Below are positions 6,692 to 14,512 of a stretch of DNA of 20,028 nucleotides, piece by piece (position 1 is the first letter of the stretch; each line of letters opens with the position of its first letter). Origin of the DNA: CALWZE01 sp036644375 (GTDB lineage: Bacteria; Bacillota; Clostridia; Oscillospirales; Ruminococcaceae); the NCBI GenBank assembly GCA_036644375.1, contig JAVXQD010000036.1:1-20028 (forward strand), given 5' to 3'. The notes beneath the pieces were generated by a model. The model was not told the DNA's origin, made no database searches, and saw only the letters and a list, made by a program, of their open reading frames with translations. The translations under genes and the position numbers were made by a program.

Positions 6692-7841
6692 AGCCGCCTG
6701 TAAAGGCATACTGCGTCGGTCAAATGCGAGGGGCAAGGAGCTACCACCAATATTGAAAAGGGCATTGGAGATTCAGGCGGGTATAAAGAGCGAAACGCTG
6801 CCCAATGCCGAAACAAGAGCATATCACATCAACCAGCGCAGCGAGGGCATCGACCTTGATGGCATATCCGGTGCATTGATGGCTACTGCCAATATTCAGA
6901 TGCAGACCTTTGTCACGCAGGAGCCCACGGCGTTCGCGGCAAACCAGCGAGACGAGGTCAGGGAACTGCACGACATAGCGGGTGCGCTCACCACGAGGAC
7001 GGGTGCCAAGCAACAAACATACATTTGTCTCAACGATCAAGGTGGGCGGCGTATGGATGTTTCGGAAAACTCGGTGGGAACTTTGCGGGCAGACATGGGC
7101 GGTCACCCACCACTCGTACTCGGATCACAGCAGGGAAACGCCGCAGTGGAGCAGGATGTTTGCCCGACGCTGACCGAGGCTGCGGGCACAAGCGGAAATA
7201 ACCTACCCGTGCTGTTCGAGAACCACGGGATATCTTCTCGGTATTCGGGACCGCTCGACGTCTCGCCTACCATTAGCGCGAGAGGGGGAACGGGCGGAAA
7301 CAATCTGCCGCTTGTAAAGGCCGAGAGCTATTGCATTGTCGGAAACATTATCGACAGGCAGGACAAGAACGGCGGGAATGGCATTGGGTGTCAAGAGAAC
7401 ATCGCATATACCCTGACGGGCTTTGACCGTCACGCTGTGTTCAATCGTCTGTTCCATGACAGCTTCATAAAAAGCGATACCGCAGGGTGCGAGTGCGCGA
7501 GGCAGTATAAGGACGCGACCGACCTCGTGCTCTTTGCGCAGAATTCCTACTCGGAGTTCGGCGGGGGCTGCGGCACGCTCCGGGCGTCGGGCGGCTCGAT
7601 AGGCGGTGGGAGTGAGAACCTCGTGGTGGGAAAGACCACGAAAGCTCAGCTCATCCGCCGCTTGACGCCACTCGAATGCGAGAGGCTTCAGGGTTTCCCC
7701 GACCACTGGACGGATATTCCCGCCGCCTCCGACTCCAAAAGGTACAAGGCACTCGGAAATTCGGTGGCGATACCCTGCGTGGAATACATCATGCGGCAGT
7801 TCTGCCGGGTTACAAAAAATGATACGACGGAAAGGAAATAA
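6363..7841 (+). CDS. C5 methyltransferase, repeat-rich recognition region and C-terminal motifs IX-X
   Basis: 492 residues in the frame +1 relative to the N-terminal part, overlapping it by 329 bases. The C-terminus has motif IX (RRLTPLECERLQGFP, about 432-446) and motif X (ALGNSVAIP, from 463), which fold against the N-terminal half. Between about residues 150 and 425 lie some seven degenerate units with a GTL/GAL/PTL/YTL-like core. It has its own good start: AGGAG (6351-6355), 7 bases, then ATG 6363; ATG 6390 is an alternative. The first 110 residues look like real protein (FLDLREG, SSLSQILQDTAQDKYYLSEAA) although the same DNA encodes motifs VI-VIII in the other frame. The two products could assemble as subunits; a frameshift mutation is the simple alternative. 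Confidence 0.75.
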   Translation: MRTDGEANQMSLFGPDLKSGKMSPARSVRRAAKTSESFSRKLQRLRTDPLQFLDLREGYGNLLGSYWETDFPSLTGLSTRNFGECPNDDVESSLSQILQDTAQDKYYLSEAACKGILRRSNARGKELPPILKRALEIQAGIKSETLPNAETRAYHINQRSEGIDLDGISGALMATANIQMQTFVTQEPTAFAANQRDEVRELHDIAGALTTRTGAKQQTYICLNDQGGRRMDVSENSVGTLRADMGGHPPLVLGSQQGNAAVEQDVCPTLTEAAGTSGNNLPVLFENHGISSRYSGPLDVSPTISARGGTGGNNLPLVKAESYCIVGNIIDRQDKNGGNGIGCQENIAYTLTGFDRHAVFNRLFHDSFIKSDTAGCECARQYKDATDLVLFAQNSYSEFGGGCGTLRASGGSIGGGSENLVVGKTTKAQLIRRLTPLECERLQGFPDHWTDIPAASDSKRYKALGNSVAIPCVEYIMRQFCRVTKNDTTERK

Positions 7842-7846
7842 TCAGA

Positions 7847-8449
7847 ATGGCAAAAACGTGGATCTATTGTCGGCTGGATAAGCCGAGTACAAACACCCAG
7901 GAGATGGAGAAACAGAAGCTTCTTCTTTTGGATTATGCAAAGGAAAAAGGATACGAGGTCGTGGGCTTGACTGAGGAATTCGGTTCGGGCCGCATAGTTG
8001 ACCGCAGGGACTTGAAATCGCTACTGGAGCACGCCAAGAACAGAGATTTCGACGTGCTTCTCACCGAACGAGGCGACCGCATATCTAAAAATCTCGAGGA
8101 GTATTTCAAATTCACCTCACAGTTGAAAGAATACGGCGTCGGCATGGATCAAATAGTTGGTCTTGACATATTCGGCAAGGATATCGAGTTGTTCGATGAG
8201 CCCGCGTGTGCGCCCGAAAAGGTTAAGCCCGACTGCGAGCTGATCGGACAGGACGGCAATATATTCAATCTCATCGGCATTGCCCAGCGCACCCTGCGCG
8301 AGAACGGTATGGCGGATGAGGCAAAGGAGCTGTTCACGCGGATCAACGCCGAAGCGCATGATTATGATCACGCGCTTCGCATTATCGGAGAATATGTCAC
8401 CATTACGGGTCCGGCGGAAGAAACCGTGATGGAGGATATGCGACTGTGA
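7847..8449 (+). CDS. Resolvase-like protein without the catalytic serine, with an added C-terminal domain
   Basis: 200 residues. Residues 1-90 follow the serine-recombinase N-terminal fold: YCRLD at 7-11, a Gln-Glu helix (TQEMEKQKLLLLDYAKEKGYE), EEFGSG, RRDLKSLLEHAKNRDFDVLL and DRISKN. The nucleophile position, normally Ser in Y-x-R-x-S, is Asp11, so strand exchange is unlikely and a regulatory or DNA-binding role is more plausible. The C-terminal 65 residues (LIGQDGNIFNLIGIAQRTL onward, ending in HALRIIGEYVTI) form a separate helical domain. The usual recombinase zinc-ribbon and HTH parts are absent. The ATG lies 5 bases after the methyltransferase stop behind AAAGGAAA, within the operon. 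Confidence 0.7.
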   Translation: MAKTWIYCRLDKPSTNTQEMEKQKLLLLDYAKEKGYEVVGLTEEFGSGRIVDRRDLKSLLEHAKNRDFDVLLTERGDRISKNLEEYFKFTSQLKEYGVGMDQIVGLDIFGKDIELFDEPACAPEKVKPDCELIGQDGNIFNLIGIAQRTLRENGMADEAKELFTRINAEAHDYDHALRIIGEYVTITGPAEETVMEDMRL

Positions 8450-9051
8450 GTCAGGAACGAAGCCTGCGCAATTGCGGGATCATTTTTACCAGCGGACAGT
8501 TTTTCGATCTGTCTGAACCGGACGGCATGGTCTATTCGGCGGCCTTCCCTATGGACGGGAAGCAACTGAAGGAGATCATGGACGGCTTTGACAAACATGG
8601 GCTGTGCATCAAAGAGCCCTGCGGATATCTGCAGGACGGAGATCTTCGCGTTCCGTTCACAAGCCTCACCGTGCTTGACGACTTTCTAAACCATATCGAC
8701 ACAATCACAGAAAACGGCAGCGGAGAGGTCAGCATCGAGAAGATACGTGCCTCACTGGAGCTTGAGCGCTGCGGTTCTGTCGACGAGGCAAGGCACGTTG
8801 TAGATTGTATCGACGACTTTGATTTTATCGTCGGCGTGAGCGATTGCAGGGAGCTCGGCGAGTATACTCTGCGTCAGCTTGTTCCGGGCCCTGTTTATGC
8901 GCAGATATCCGGCGTGTTGGATGCGGAGCAATACGGGAGAGACTATATCGACTTCAACGATTATCGCTGCGGCTTCGTGTCCACGGGCTTTGTCGAGCGG
9001 TCAGAAACCTACAGGCCGCTCTATGAATTGCAGCAGGAACAGACGATGTGA
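8446..9051 (+). CDS. ArdA-like antirestriction-family protein (tentative)
   Basis: 201 residues from GTG 8446, overlapping the previous stop by 4 bases. The C-terminal part (about 145-190) resembles the end of ArdA-type antirestriction proteins: LGEYTLRQLVPGPVYAQI, then AEQYGRDYIDF and GFVSTGFVE. The protein is acidic, as expected for a DNA mimic. The N-terminal half is less familiar and contains a repeated Asp/Leu-rich helix pattern. ArdA proteins block type I restriction enzymes by mimicking DNA, which suits an incoming conjugative element and the two neighbouring methyltransferases. The similarity is to pattern only, so another accessory family is possible. Confidence 0.5.
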   Translation: MSQERSLRNCGIIFTSGQFFDLSEPDGMVYSAAFPMDGKQLKEIMDGFDKHGLCIKEPCGYLQDGDLRVPFTSLTVLDDFLNHIDTITENGSGEVSIEKIRASLELERCGSVDEARHVVDCIDDFDFIVGVSDCRELGEYTLRQLVPGPVYAQISGVLDAEQYGRDYIDFNDYRCGFVSTGFVERSETYRPLYELQQEQTM

Positions 9052-9061
9052 GGAAAGGAAG
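9051..9061 (+). promoter_or_regulatory. Ribosome site that fixes an ATC start
   Basis: AGGAAAGGAAG is followed after 7 bases by ATC 9069. TGA 9066-9068 lies in frame directly before it, and no ATG, GTG or TTG occurs in frame until 9138. Confidence 0.65.
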
Positions 9062-9068
9062 TGTGTGA

Positions 9069-9935
9069 ATCGACAGCTTTATCTCATGGATCGGCGGCAA
9101 AAAGGCACTGAGGGACGTCATCCTCGAGCGATTCCCCGTGAATTACGAGCGCTACATCGAGGTGTTCGGCGGGGGCGGCTGGGTGCTGTTTCACAAACCG
9201 CCGCGCGGGGATTTCGAGGTATTCAACGATTTTGACGGCAACCTCGTGAATCTCTATCGCTGTGTACGGGACAAGCCGCAAGTGCTCATTGACAAGCTGC
9301 ACTTTACACTCAACTCGCGCGAGGATTTCGCGGAAATTAAGACTGCGCTGAAACACGACGCGGATATGGACGAGATGACAAGAGCGGCACTGTTCTACCA
9401 GCTTGTCGTCTACAGCTATGGGCACGACCGCGACAGCTTCGCCTGCCGTCCCAACGACATGTGGACGCGATTTCCGCTCATCCATCAGGCACACCGTCGA
9501 TTGCGACGTGTAATCATAGAGAACCGAGATTTTGAGAAGCTCATTGGGCAGTACGACCGTCCGGTGAGCTTTTTCTATTGCGACCCTCCCTATTACATGA
9601 CCGAGGACTACTACGCTGGTGGGTTCACGCGCACAGATCACAAACGGCTGCACGACGCGTTGATGGGTATTGGTGGAAAGTTCCTTTTGTCGTATAACGA
9701 TTGCCCGGAAATCCGAGAACTATATAACGACACGGGCCTGTTCGTTCAGCCCGTCGTTCGCCCGAACAATCTTAAGCTGCGGTACGAGGCGGGTGCGCAG
9801 TTTGCGGAGCTGCTGATCGCAAACTACGATATGGCCGAGAGAAAGCGGACTGCACCGCAGCAGCTTTGTCTGCCGTATTTTGAACAACCGTATTTTGGAA
9901 AAGGAGATTTGAATGGAACAGACATTAAACTGTGA
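9069..9935 (+). CDS. D12-class (Dam-like) DNA adenine methyltransferase
   Basis: 288 residues if started at ATC 9069. The N-terminus (SFISWIGGKKALRDVI) and EVFGGGGWVLFHKP form the AdoMet-binding motif I region. The catalytic motif IV DPPY is at residues 172-175. This is the D12 class of N6-adenine methyltransferases that modify GATC-like sites. The first standard start in frame, GTG 9138, would remove the conserved ISWIGGKK segment, so the true start is upstream. The only codon with correct ribosome-site spacing is ATC 9069. The gene ends 23 bases inside the next one. It may protect element DNA from restriction or act in regulation. Confidence 0.85.
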   Translation: MDSFISWIGGKKALRDVILERFPVNYERYIEVFGGGGWVLFHKPPRGDFEVFNDFDGNLVNLYRCVRDKPQVLIDKLHFTLNSREDFAEIKTALKHDADMDEMTRAALFYQLVVYSYGHDRDSFACRPNDMWTRFPLIHQAHRRLRRVIIENRDFEKLIGQYDRPVSFFYCDPPYYMTEDYYAGGFTRTDHKRLHDALMGIGGKFLLSYNDCPEIRELYNDTGLFVQPVVRPNNLKLRYEAGAQFAELLIANYDMAERKRTAPQQLCLPYFEQPYFGKGDLNGTDIKL

Positions 9936-10188
9936 AATTCCATGCTTGGACAGGCTGAAAAAGACCGAAACCGACCGGCTTGAGTCGCTCGCCTGCGACT
10001 GCTTTGAGGTGCTGCGTGAGCGCGGCGAGATGAAACCGTTTCTCGACACCGACGACCTCGGCGTTATCAACGCAACGGCGTTTATCCTTGAGACCGCCGA
10101 CGATTCCGACCTTGAGGATGTCTATTATCTCATTGAGGACGAGCTGCTCGCCCGCAATGTGTTCACGGAAGATGACGATGATGCGTGA
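9913..10188 (+). CDS. Small acidic protein of unknown function
   Basis: 91 residues, strongly acidic, ending in a run of Asp (TEDDDDA). It starts at ATG 9913, 7 bases after AAAGGAG, and overlaps the adenine methyltransferase by 23 bases and the next gene by 8. It is predicted to be all helical and soluble, with three cysteines in the first 30 residues. I do not recognise a family. Its acidity and place next to an ArdA-like gene would fit a DNA-mimic or accessory antirestriction role, which is speculation. Confidence 0.65.
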   Translation: MEQTLNCEIPCLDRLKKTETDRLESLACDCFEVLRERGEMKPFLDTDDLGVINATAFILETADDSDLEDVYYLIEDELLARNVFTEDDDDA

Positions 10189-10405
10189 GAGAAAAGAACA
10201 GAACGTGACGCAGAATTGCCGATACATAGACCCGAAAAGAAGAACGGTAATACCCGCCTCCGTGATAGAACAAGCGGGCGTGCCGCTGTGCTCCATGCTT
10301 GACTGGCAGTGCGTGAACGGCTGTATTGTGGGTTCGCCCGTTGTCGGCATCGCGGTCAAAAGCTACATGGCAATCAATAAAATCGTGAAGAGGGGGCAGT
10401 GCTGA
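10181..10405 (+). CDS. Small protein of unknown function, possibly AbrB-like
   Basis: 74 residues from ATG 10181 (ATG 10178 is equally possible), overlapping the previous gene by 8 bases and ending in a TGATG overlap with the next. The middle, RRTVIPASVIEQAG followed by a Leu/Cys-containing strand, loosely follows the SpoVT/AbrB DNA-binding pattern (Arg, then Val-Ile-Pro, helix, Ala-Gly). The rest does not clearly fit. It has four cysteines. Tight overlap with both neighbours supports it as a real gene in the operon. Confidence 0.6.
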   Translation: MRERKEQNVTQNCRYIDPKRRTVIPASVIEQAGVPLCSMLDWQCVNGCIVGSPVVGIAVKSYMAINKIVKRGQC

Positions 10406-10986
10406 TGGATAGGGATCGCTATTTCGGATATATCTACGGCAAGGGTGGCAAGCACGCCGGGGCAAAGCAGTTAAACGGAACCCGAGCAATGGAAGCCTTT
10501 GTGCGACAGAATCTCGACGATGCGCCACGAATGATTGTAACCGATGTTCTCGACCGCTGCGTGCTCGAGAGCAAAGACGGAGAAGTGATCTTTCCCCGCC
10601 CCGATCAGGAGACGCGGCTCAAGCCGATGCTGCGCGTTCTCAGCGTTGAGCCGCACGAATCGCCGCAAGAGATGACGATCCCAAATACGCTCGAAGCAAT
10701 GCAGACTCTTGTCGGTGGTCTTATCGAATTTGTTCCGTTGGACGACGATCCCGATATCCTGCTCGTGTGTAATGAGGAGGGAAAGGTCACGGGACTCGAG
10801 GGCAATCGGCGTGTTGGGGACGACATCATCGCGGGTAGCTTCTTTGTTTGCGCGGACGGCGGCGAGAATTTCAAGTCGCTTTCGGACGAACAGCTTGCAG
10901 AATATTCGGATCGGTTCGCAGCCGATGAAACTTTCACGCCGCAGGATATGGAAGAAGCGTTTAAATTTGAGTTTTATCCCCTGTGA
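10405..10986 (+). CDS. DUF3846-containing accessory protein
   Basis: 193 residues from ATG 10405, whose A is the last base of the preceding stop. Residues from about 90 on (MTIPNTLEAMQTLVGGLIE, then GLEGNRRVGDDIIAGSFF and the closing LSDEQLAEYSDRF) match the pattern of DUF3846, a domain of unknown function common in Firmicute and actinobacterial mobile elements and phages. The first 85 residues are a separate region of unknown role. It is the last gene of the accessory operon; a 61-base gap without a clear terminator follows. Confidence 0.75.
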   Translation: MDRDRYFGYIYGKGGKHAGAKQLNGTRAMEAFVRQNLDDAPRMIVTDVLDRCVLESKDGEVIFPRPDQETRLKPMLRVLSVEPHESPQEMTIPNTLEAMQTLVGGLIEFVPLDDDPDILLVCNEEGKVTGLEGNRRVGDDIIAGSFFVCADGGENFKSLSDEQLAEYSDRFAADETFTPQDMEEAFKFEFYPL

Positions 10987-11047
10987 AAATTGTCTGGACT
11001 TGCGGTCGGGATTCTAGTATGGTGTAGGTACGAAGGGAATTATCGCT

Positions 11048-11506
11048 ATGAATAGAATATGTAAACTCATAGCGGCATACTTAGCTCTTATACCTGCTCT
11101 CGCCGCGACAGGATGCAACGCCGAGGATTTGACGGCAGCCTCAGTCCAGACCCCGCCCACGGAGGAAATACAGGCCGAAGAAAAGATCGATTCCCCCGCA
11201 TTGCCTACAGAAACGGAAATAGCGGAAGCGATTGAAGCCGACGCGCCACAGCTTGAGGAATCGGAGGACGATGAACAGCAGACCCCCACATCGACACCGA
11301 GCGCAGGCACACCGGCACAGCAGCCAACCTACACGCCACCAGCACAAACGACGCCGTCCGACCCAACACCAAGCACGCCACCCAACCTTGTCCATGAGGG
11401 CGAGCTCAACGGAATAGTAGACTACGGCACCTACTGCGGCACCTGTGGCAGCCTGTGTGATACCGCACACAACACCTGCCCCGTGTGCTTTCCTTACGAG
11501 GGATAA
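11048..11506 (+). CDS. Cys-rich lipoprotein with a Pro/Thr stalk
   Basis: 152 residues. A signal peptide with a lipobox-like ATGC (Cys23) is followed by an acidic segment (about 35-75), a Pro/Thr/Gln-rich stalk (about 78-117) and a short C-terminal module with CGTCGSLC and CPVC, suggesting a metal- or disulphide-held knob presented away from the membrane. Low-complexity stalks of this kind are usual in surface proteins. A strong terminator follows and the sortase-anchored adhesin gene comes next, so it probably belongs to the element's cell-contact set. The family is not recognised. Confidence 0.75.
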   Translation: MNRICKLIAAYLALIPALAATGCNAEDLTAASVQTPPTEEIQAEEKIDSPALPTETEIAEAIEADAPQLEESEDDEQQTPTSTPSAGTPAQQPTYTPPAQTTPSDPTPSTPPNLVHEGELNGIVDYGTYCGTCGSLCDTAHNTCPVCFPYEG

Positions 11507-11534
11507 CAAAGCAATAGGATAGGATAAACCGAGC

Positions 11535-11566
11535 AAAAGACGAAGTTGACCACTTCGTCTTTTTTT
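11535..11566 (+). terminator. Rho-independent terminator
   Basis: A perfect 12-bp stem, AAAAGACGAAGT (11535-11546) with its complement from 11552, has a 5-base loop and runs into a T-tract. It ends the transcript of the Cys-rich lipoprotein; the adhesin gene therefore needs its own promoter or read-through. Confidence 0.9.
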
Positions 11567-11606
11567 GTTTTCACAATTTGAGAAGGAACGAGGTACAAGA
11601 TATCGA

Positions 11607-13505
11607 ATGACAACTATAAAAAGAATACCGAGAAAGGCTGTGGCTATGACCGCTGTGCTCGCCGTGGTTTTGTGTCTGTTCATGGCCGCGCTGTCGCCCT
11701 CGGCAAGCGCGGCGACCATCGGCTGCTACGACACGGGCTACAGATACCACCCGTCGTCGGCTGGACTACCGTATGAGTTTGCGGCGCACTGGGGTTTAGC
11801 CTACGCATATTCCTCGAACGGTATGCCCGCCTACTGCATAGAGATGCTCAACCACGAGTTCTACGGCGGCACCGAGTATTATGCTACCACCGATCCCATC
11901 GGAAATTTAAGCGGCGAGCAGCGCGCCATGCTCGCGCAGGTCCTCGCGCACGGCTACGACGGCGCGACCAAATACGGCGGCTCTGCCATAGAGGAACAGC
12001 TCGCCACGCAGATGGCGGTGTGGATGGTTGCGACCAACAACTGTTGGGGCGGCAGCGGATTCGACGCGATCCTGAACGGTTTCGCGCCGAACACCACCAT
12101 CGGCTACATCGCGCGGCGCATTATAGATAGCTGCAACATCTATGTTACCGTACCGAGCTTTTCAAGCAGCACCGCGGCCGGAGCGCCGACCTATGAAATG
12201 ACATGGGATGAAACGCTGCAAGCTTACACTGTTTCGCTGAATGATACAAACGGTGTGTTGTCAGAATACAACTATTCGTGTTCCGACAGCGGCCTCTCGA
12301 CACAGCGAAATGGAAACACGCTGACCGTTATTGGTAGCATATCCAATCCCGCGAGCACGCTCACATTCACCGCAACCAAGCCCGCCGCATACAACCGCGC
12401 TATTATCGTCTATCTCTACTACGGCAGCGCGCAGATAATAACCTATAACGGCGGCACGGTCGGCGACCCCGTGCAGAGCGCGTTTAAGCTCAAAATAAAG
12501 GGCGGAAATCTTGACCTCGAAAAGGCGAGCGAGGACGGCGTCGCCGAGGGACTAAAGTTCCACGTCTCCTGCGAGGCCAACAGCTACGACACGACCGTAT
12601 CCACCGACCGTGCGGGTTCGTGGCGACTGACAGACCTTTTGCGCGGAATCTATACGGTCGAGGAAATAGACACGCCAAGTCGGTATTACCAGCCGGAGCC
12701 GCAGATCATCGAGGTACTCGACGGCGGGCGCACCGTTTCGGTGTCTTTCTATAACGACTGCAAAGAGAATATGAAGATTATCAAAACGAGCGAGGATGGT
12801 GAGGTTGCGGGCTTCAAGTTTCATGTCACCTGTGCAGCGCTCGGATTTGACGAAACCGTTGAAACCAATGAGAACGGCGAGCTCCTAATCAAGTATCTCG
12901 ACCCGGGCGTATACACTGTGCAGGAAATTGAGATTCCCAACCGCTACCAGAGCCAGCCACCCGTCGAGGTTATTGTGGAGCGTGGCGTCAAGCTTATTGA
13001 AGTGCCGTTCGAGAACAAGCTCAAGACCGCGCAGGTCGAGCTTCAGAAGCTCTCGAATCACCCCGAGGATTTGATAGCGCAGGGGCTCTACAACAAGCCG
13101 CTCGCCGACGCTGTGTATGGCATCTACAGATCCGATACAGACGAGCTCGTAACGCAGATGACCACCTCCGGCGTTATGGGCAAGGCCACAAGCGAGGTTT
13201 TCACCTACTGCGGCAACGGCGAGTTCTATATTCAAGAGATAGCCCCACCCAAATACTACGCGCCGGACACGAACAAATACTATTTCAACATGATCAAAGA
13301 CCATGAGGTGTTCGTGCGGGAGATGAAAAACGACACCCTCATCGGCAAGCTCGCCGTGTGGTACAAGGAAGTGCCCACCGAGAGCGGCACTCCCAATACG
13401 GGCGACACGACCGAACTGACGCCGTGGCTGCTGCTGTGCGGCTGTTCGCTTGCAGCGATAGCGGCAATGCTCGTCGGGCTGTCGGTCAGAAAAAAAGAAA
13501 ACTAA
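11607..13505 (+). CDS. Wall-anchored adhesin with thioester domain and SpaA-like repeats
   Basis: 632 residues. A signal peptide ending near SASA (about residue 35) is followed by a thioester domain with Cys77 (AYCIEM) and Gln135 in the TQMA motif (LATQMAVWM). In this family that Cys-Gln pair forms an internal thioester that bonds covalently to host or partner surfaces. Two similar SpaA-type units (about 299-388 and 389-480; shared patterns LEKASEDG/IKTSEDG, FHVSCEA/FHVTCAA, IYTVEEI/VYTVQEI) and a third domain (481-590) follow. The C-terminus is a sorting signal, TPNTGD (595-600), then a membrane segment and KKEN. The Leu of LPxTG is replaced by Thr, which suits a specialised sortase such as the one encoded at 16386. 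It probably promotes mating contact. Confidence 0.9.
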   Translation: MTTIKRIPRKAVAMTAVLAVVLCLFMAALSPSASAATIGCYDTGYRYHPSSAGLPYEFAAHWGLAYAYSSNGMPAYCIEMLNHEFYGGTEYYATTDPIGNLSGEQRAMLAQVLAHGYDGATKYGGSAIEEQLATQMAVWMVATNNCWGGSGFDAILNGFAPNTTIGYIARRIIDSCNIYVTVPSFSSSTAAGAPTYEMTWDETLQAYTVSLNDTNGVLSEYNYSCSDSGLSTQRNGNTLTVIGSISNPASTLTFTATKPAAYNRAIIVYLYYGSAQIITYNGGTVGDPVQSAFKLKIKGGNLDLEKASEDGVAEGLKFHVSCEANSYDTTVSTDRAGSWRLTDLLRGIYTVEEIDTPSRYYQPEPQIIEVLDGGRTVSVSFYNDCKENMKIIKTSEDGEVAGFKFHVTCAALGFDETVETNENGELLIKYLDPGVYTVQEIEIPNRYQSQPPVEVIVERGVKLIEVPFENKLKTAQVELQKLSNHPEDLIAQGLYNKPLADAVYGIYRSDTDELVTQMTTSGVMGKATSEVFTYCGNGEFYIQEIAPPKYYAPDTNKYYFNMIKDHEVFVREMKNDTLIGKLAVWYKEVPTESGTPNTGDTTELTPWLLLCGCSLAAIAAMLVGLSVRKKEN

Positions 13506-13522
13506 GGATACGGAGGAAAACG

Positions 13523-14512
13523 ATGAGACTTAAACATATCATGGCAGGGCTTACGCTCTGCCTTTTTCTTTTCTCTCTGACCGCCTGCGGAAACACCCCG
13601 CAAGCAGAAATTACAGAGGGTGAAGCAACCAAGAACAATACGGTGCGCTACGAAAAGCTCGTAACGGTCGAGGGGCTGTATACAAAGAACGAGCTTCAAG
13701 CGGATGAAACGCTTGAGACCCTCACACAAACGGGACTGTTCAGCACCGAGAATCTTGAATATGCGCTGTGTGACATTATCTGGGAGCCGATGCCCATAAC
13801 GGACAGATATATCGACCTCGTGAGCTTCACAGACTACGGTTTTGTGACGATCAAACCCACCAACTCTCCGGCAGAGAAAGCGGTGCGCTATACCGACGAA
13901 AGAAGTGGCGAGACGCTGTCCGCGCGGCTGCCGCTTGTTTCACTCAATTTCAAGGGTGAGCACAACGGCGAAGATAGAACTGACATCGACAGCAGCATGC
14001 TCGAGAGTGCTATCACCGACGATAAGGAAACCTCATTCGGCTGGGCGTGGCGCAGCAATTTGAAGATACCGCTCAAAGCAACCCTCACAGGTGAATATCT
14101 GAAATTCGGTAGCCTTTATATTCCCTACGAGACCAAAGCGCCTGTTTACCTCGCTTTCGAGGAAGCTCTGCTCAATTCACTCGGTCTGAATTTGGAGAAA
14201 TACAGAATCACCGGCTCTTACTGGAGTGGCGATGTAAAAATCGAGGACGGCGGCGAGGTGCGGTACGGGTATTTCACGGGTGAGCGGTATAGCGCCAATT
14301 TCGTGGCAGCCTACGAGGGACGCTTGGAGCTTCCCGATGTGCAGGGCTTTAAGGCCACGCTCGTCTATGAGGCGTTCGCTGAAAAGGATACCGCCCCGAC
14401 TGTTCTCGGCGTGGGCTGCGTGCTCGTGCTCGCCATCCCCGCGCTGACGTGGTTTTTCATAGCGCGGCGAAAGAAAGACGGAAAAGAGGAAAAGCAGAAT
14501 GACAAAGCATAA
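13523..14512 (+). CDS. Lipoprotein with a C-terminal membrane segment, unknown function
   Basis: 329 residues starting at ATG 13523, 6 bases after GGAGG. The N-terminus is a lipoprotein signal with lipobox LTAC (Cys22). The body is a large extracellular domain without a motif I recognise. Near the C-terminus a membrane segment (about 294-314, TVLGVGCVLVLAIPALTWFF) precedes a basic tail, so the protein would be attached at both ends. The gene begins 17 bases after the adhesin and overlaps the next gene by 14 bases, tying it to the transfer operon. A role in channel assembly or as a surface partner of the adhesin is inference. Confidence 0.75.
   Translation: MRLKHIMAGLTLCLFLFSLTACGNTPQAEITEGEATKNNTVRYEKLVTVEGLYTKNELQADETLETLTQTGLFSTENLEYALCDIIWEPMPITDRYIDLVSFTDYGFVTIKPTNSPAEKAVRYTDERSGETLSARLPLVSLNFKGEHNGEDRTDIDSSMLESAITDDKETSFGWAWRSNLKIPLKATLTGEYLKFGSLYIPYETKAPVYLAFEEALLNSLGLNLEKYRITGSYWSGDVKIEDGGEVRYGYFTGERYSANFVAAYEGRLELPDVQGFKATLVYEAFAEKDTAPTVLGVGCVLVLAIPALTWFFIARRKKDGKEEKQNDKA

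Noticed and set aside
7203..7706. Minus-strand open frame (167 codons) opposite methyltransferase motif IX
   Set aside because: Shadow of the repeat-rich coding region, with no motif or ribosome site.
9084..9653. Minus-strand open frame (189 codons) opposite the adenine methyltransferase
   Set aside because: The plus strand has clear DPPY and AdoMet motifs; the reverse frame shows no family features and no ribosome site was apparent.
10987..11047. Possible promoter (TTGTCT and TAGTAT) before the Cys-rich lipoprotein
   Set aside because: The spacing is 19 bases and the -35 match is weak, so it is not strong enough to annotate.
11141..11719. Minus-strand open frame (192 codons) opposite the Cys-rich lipoprotein and adhesin start
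   Set aside because: It runs across a strong terminator and reads as Trp/Arg/Cys-rich nonsense mirroring the Pro/Thr stalk.
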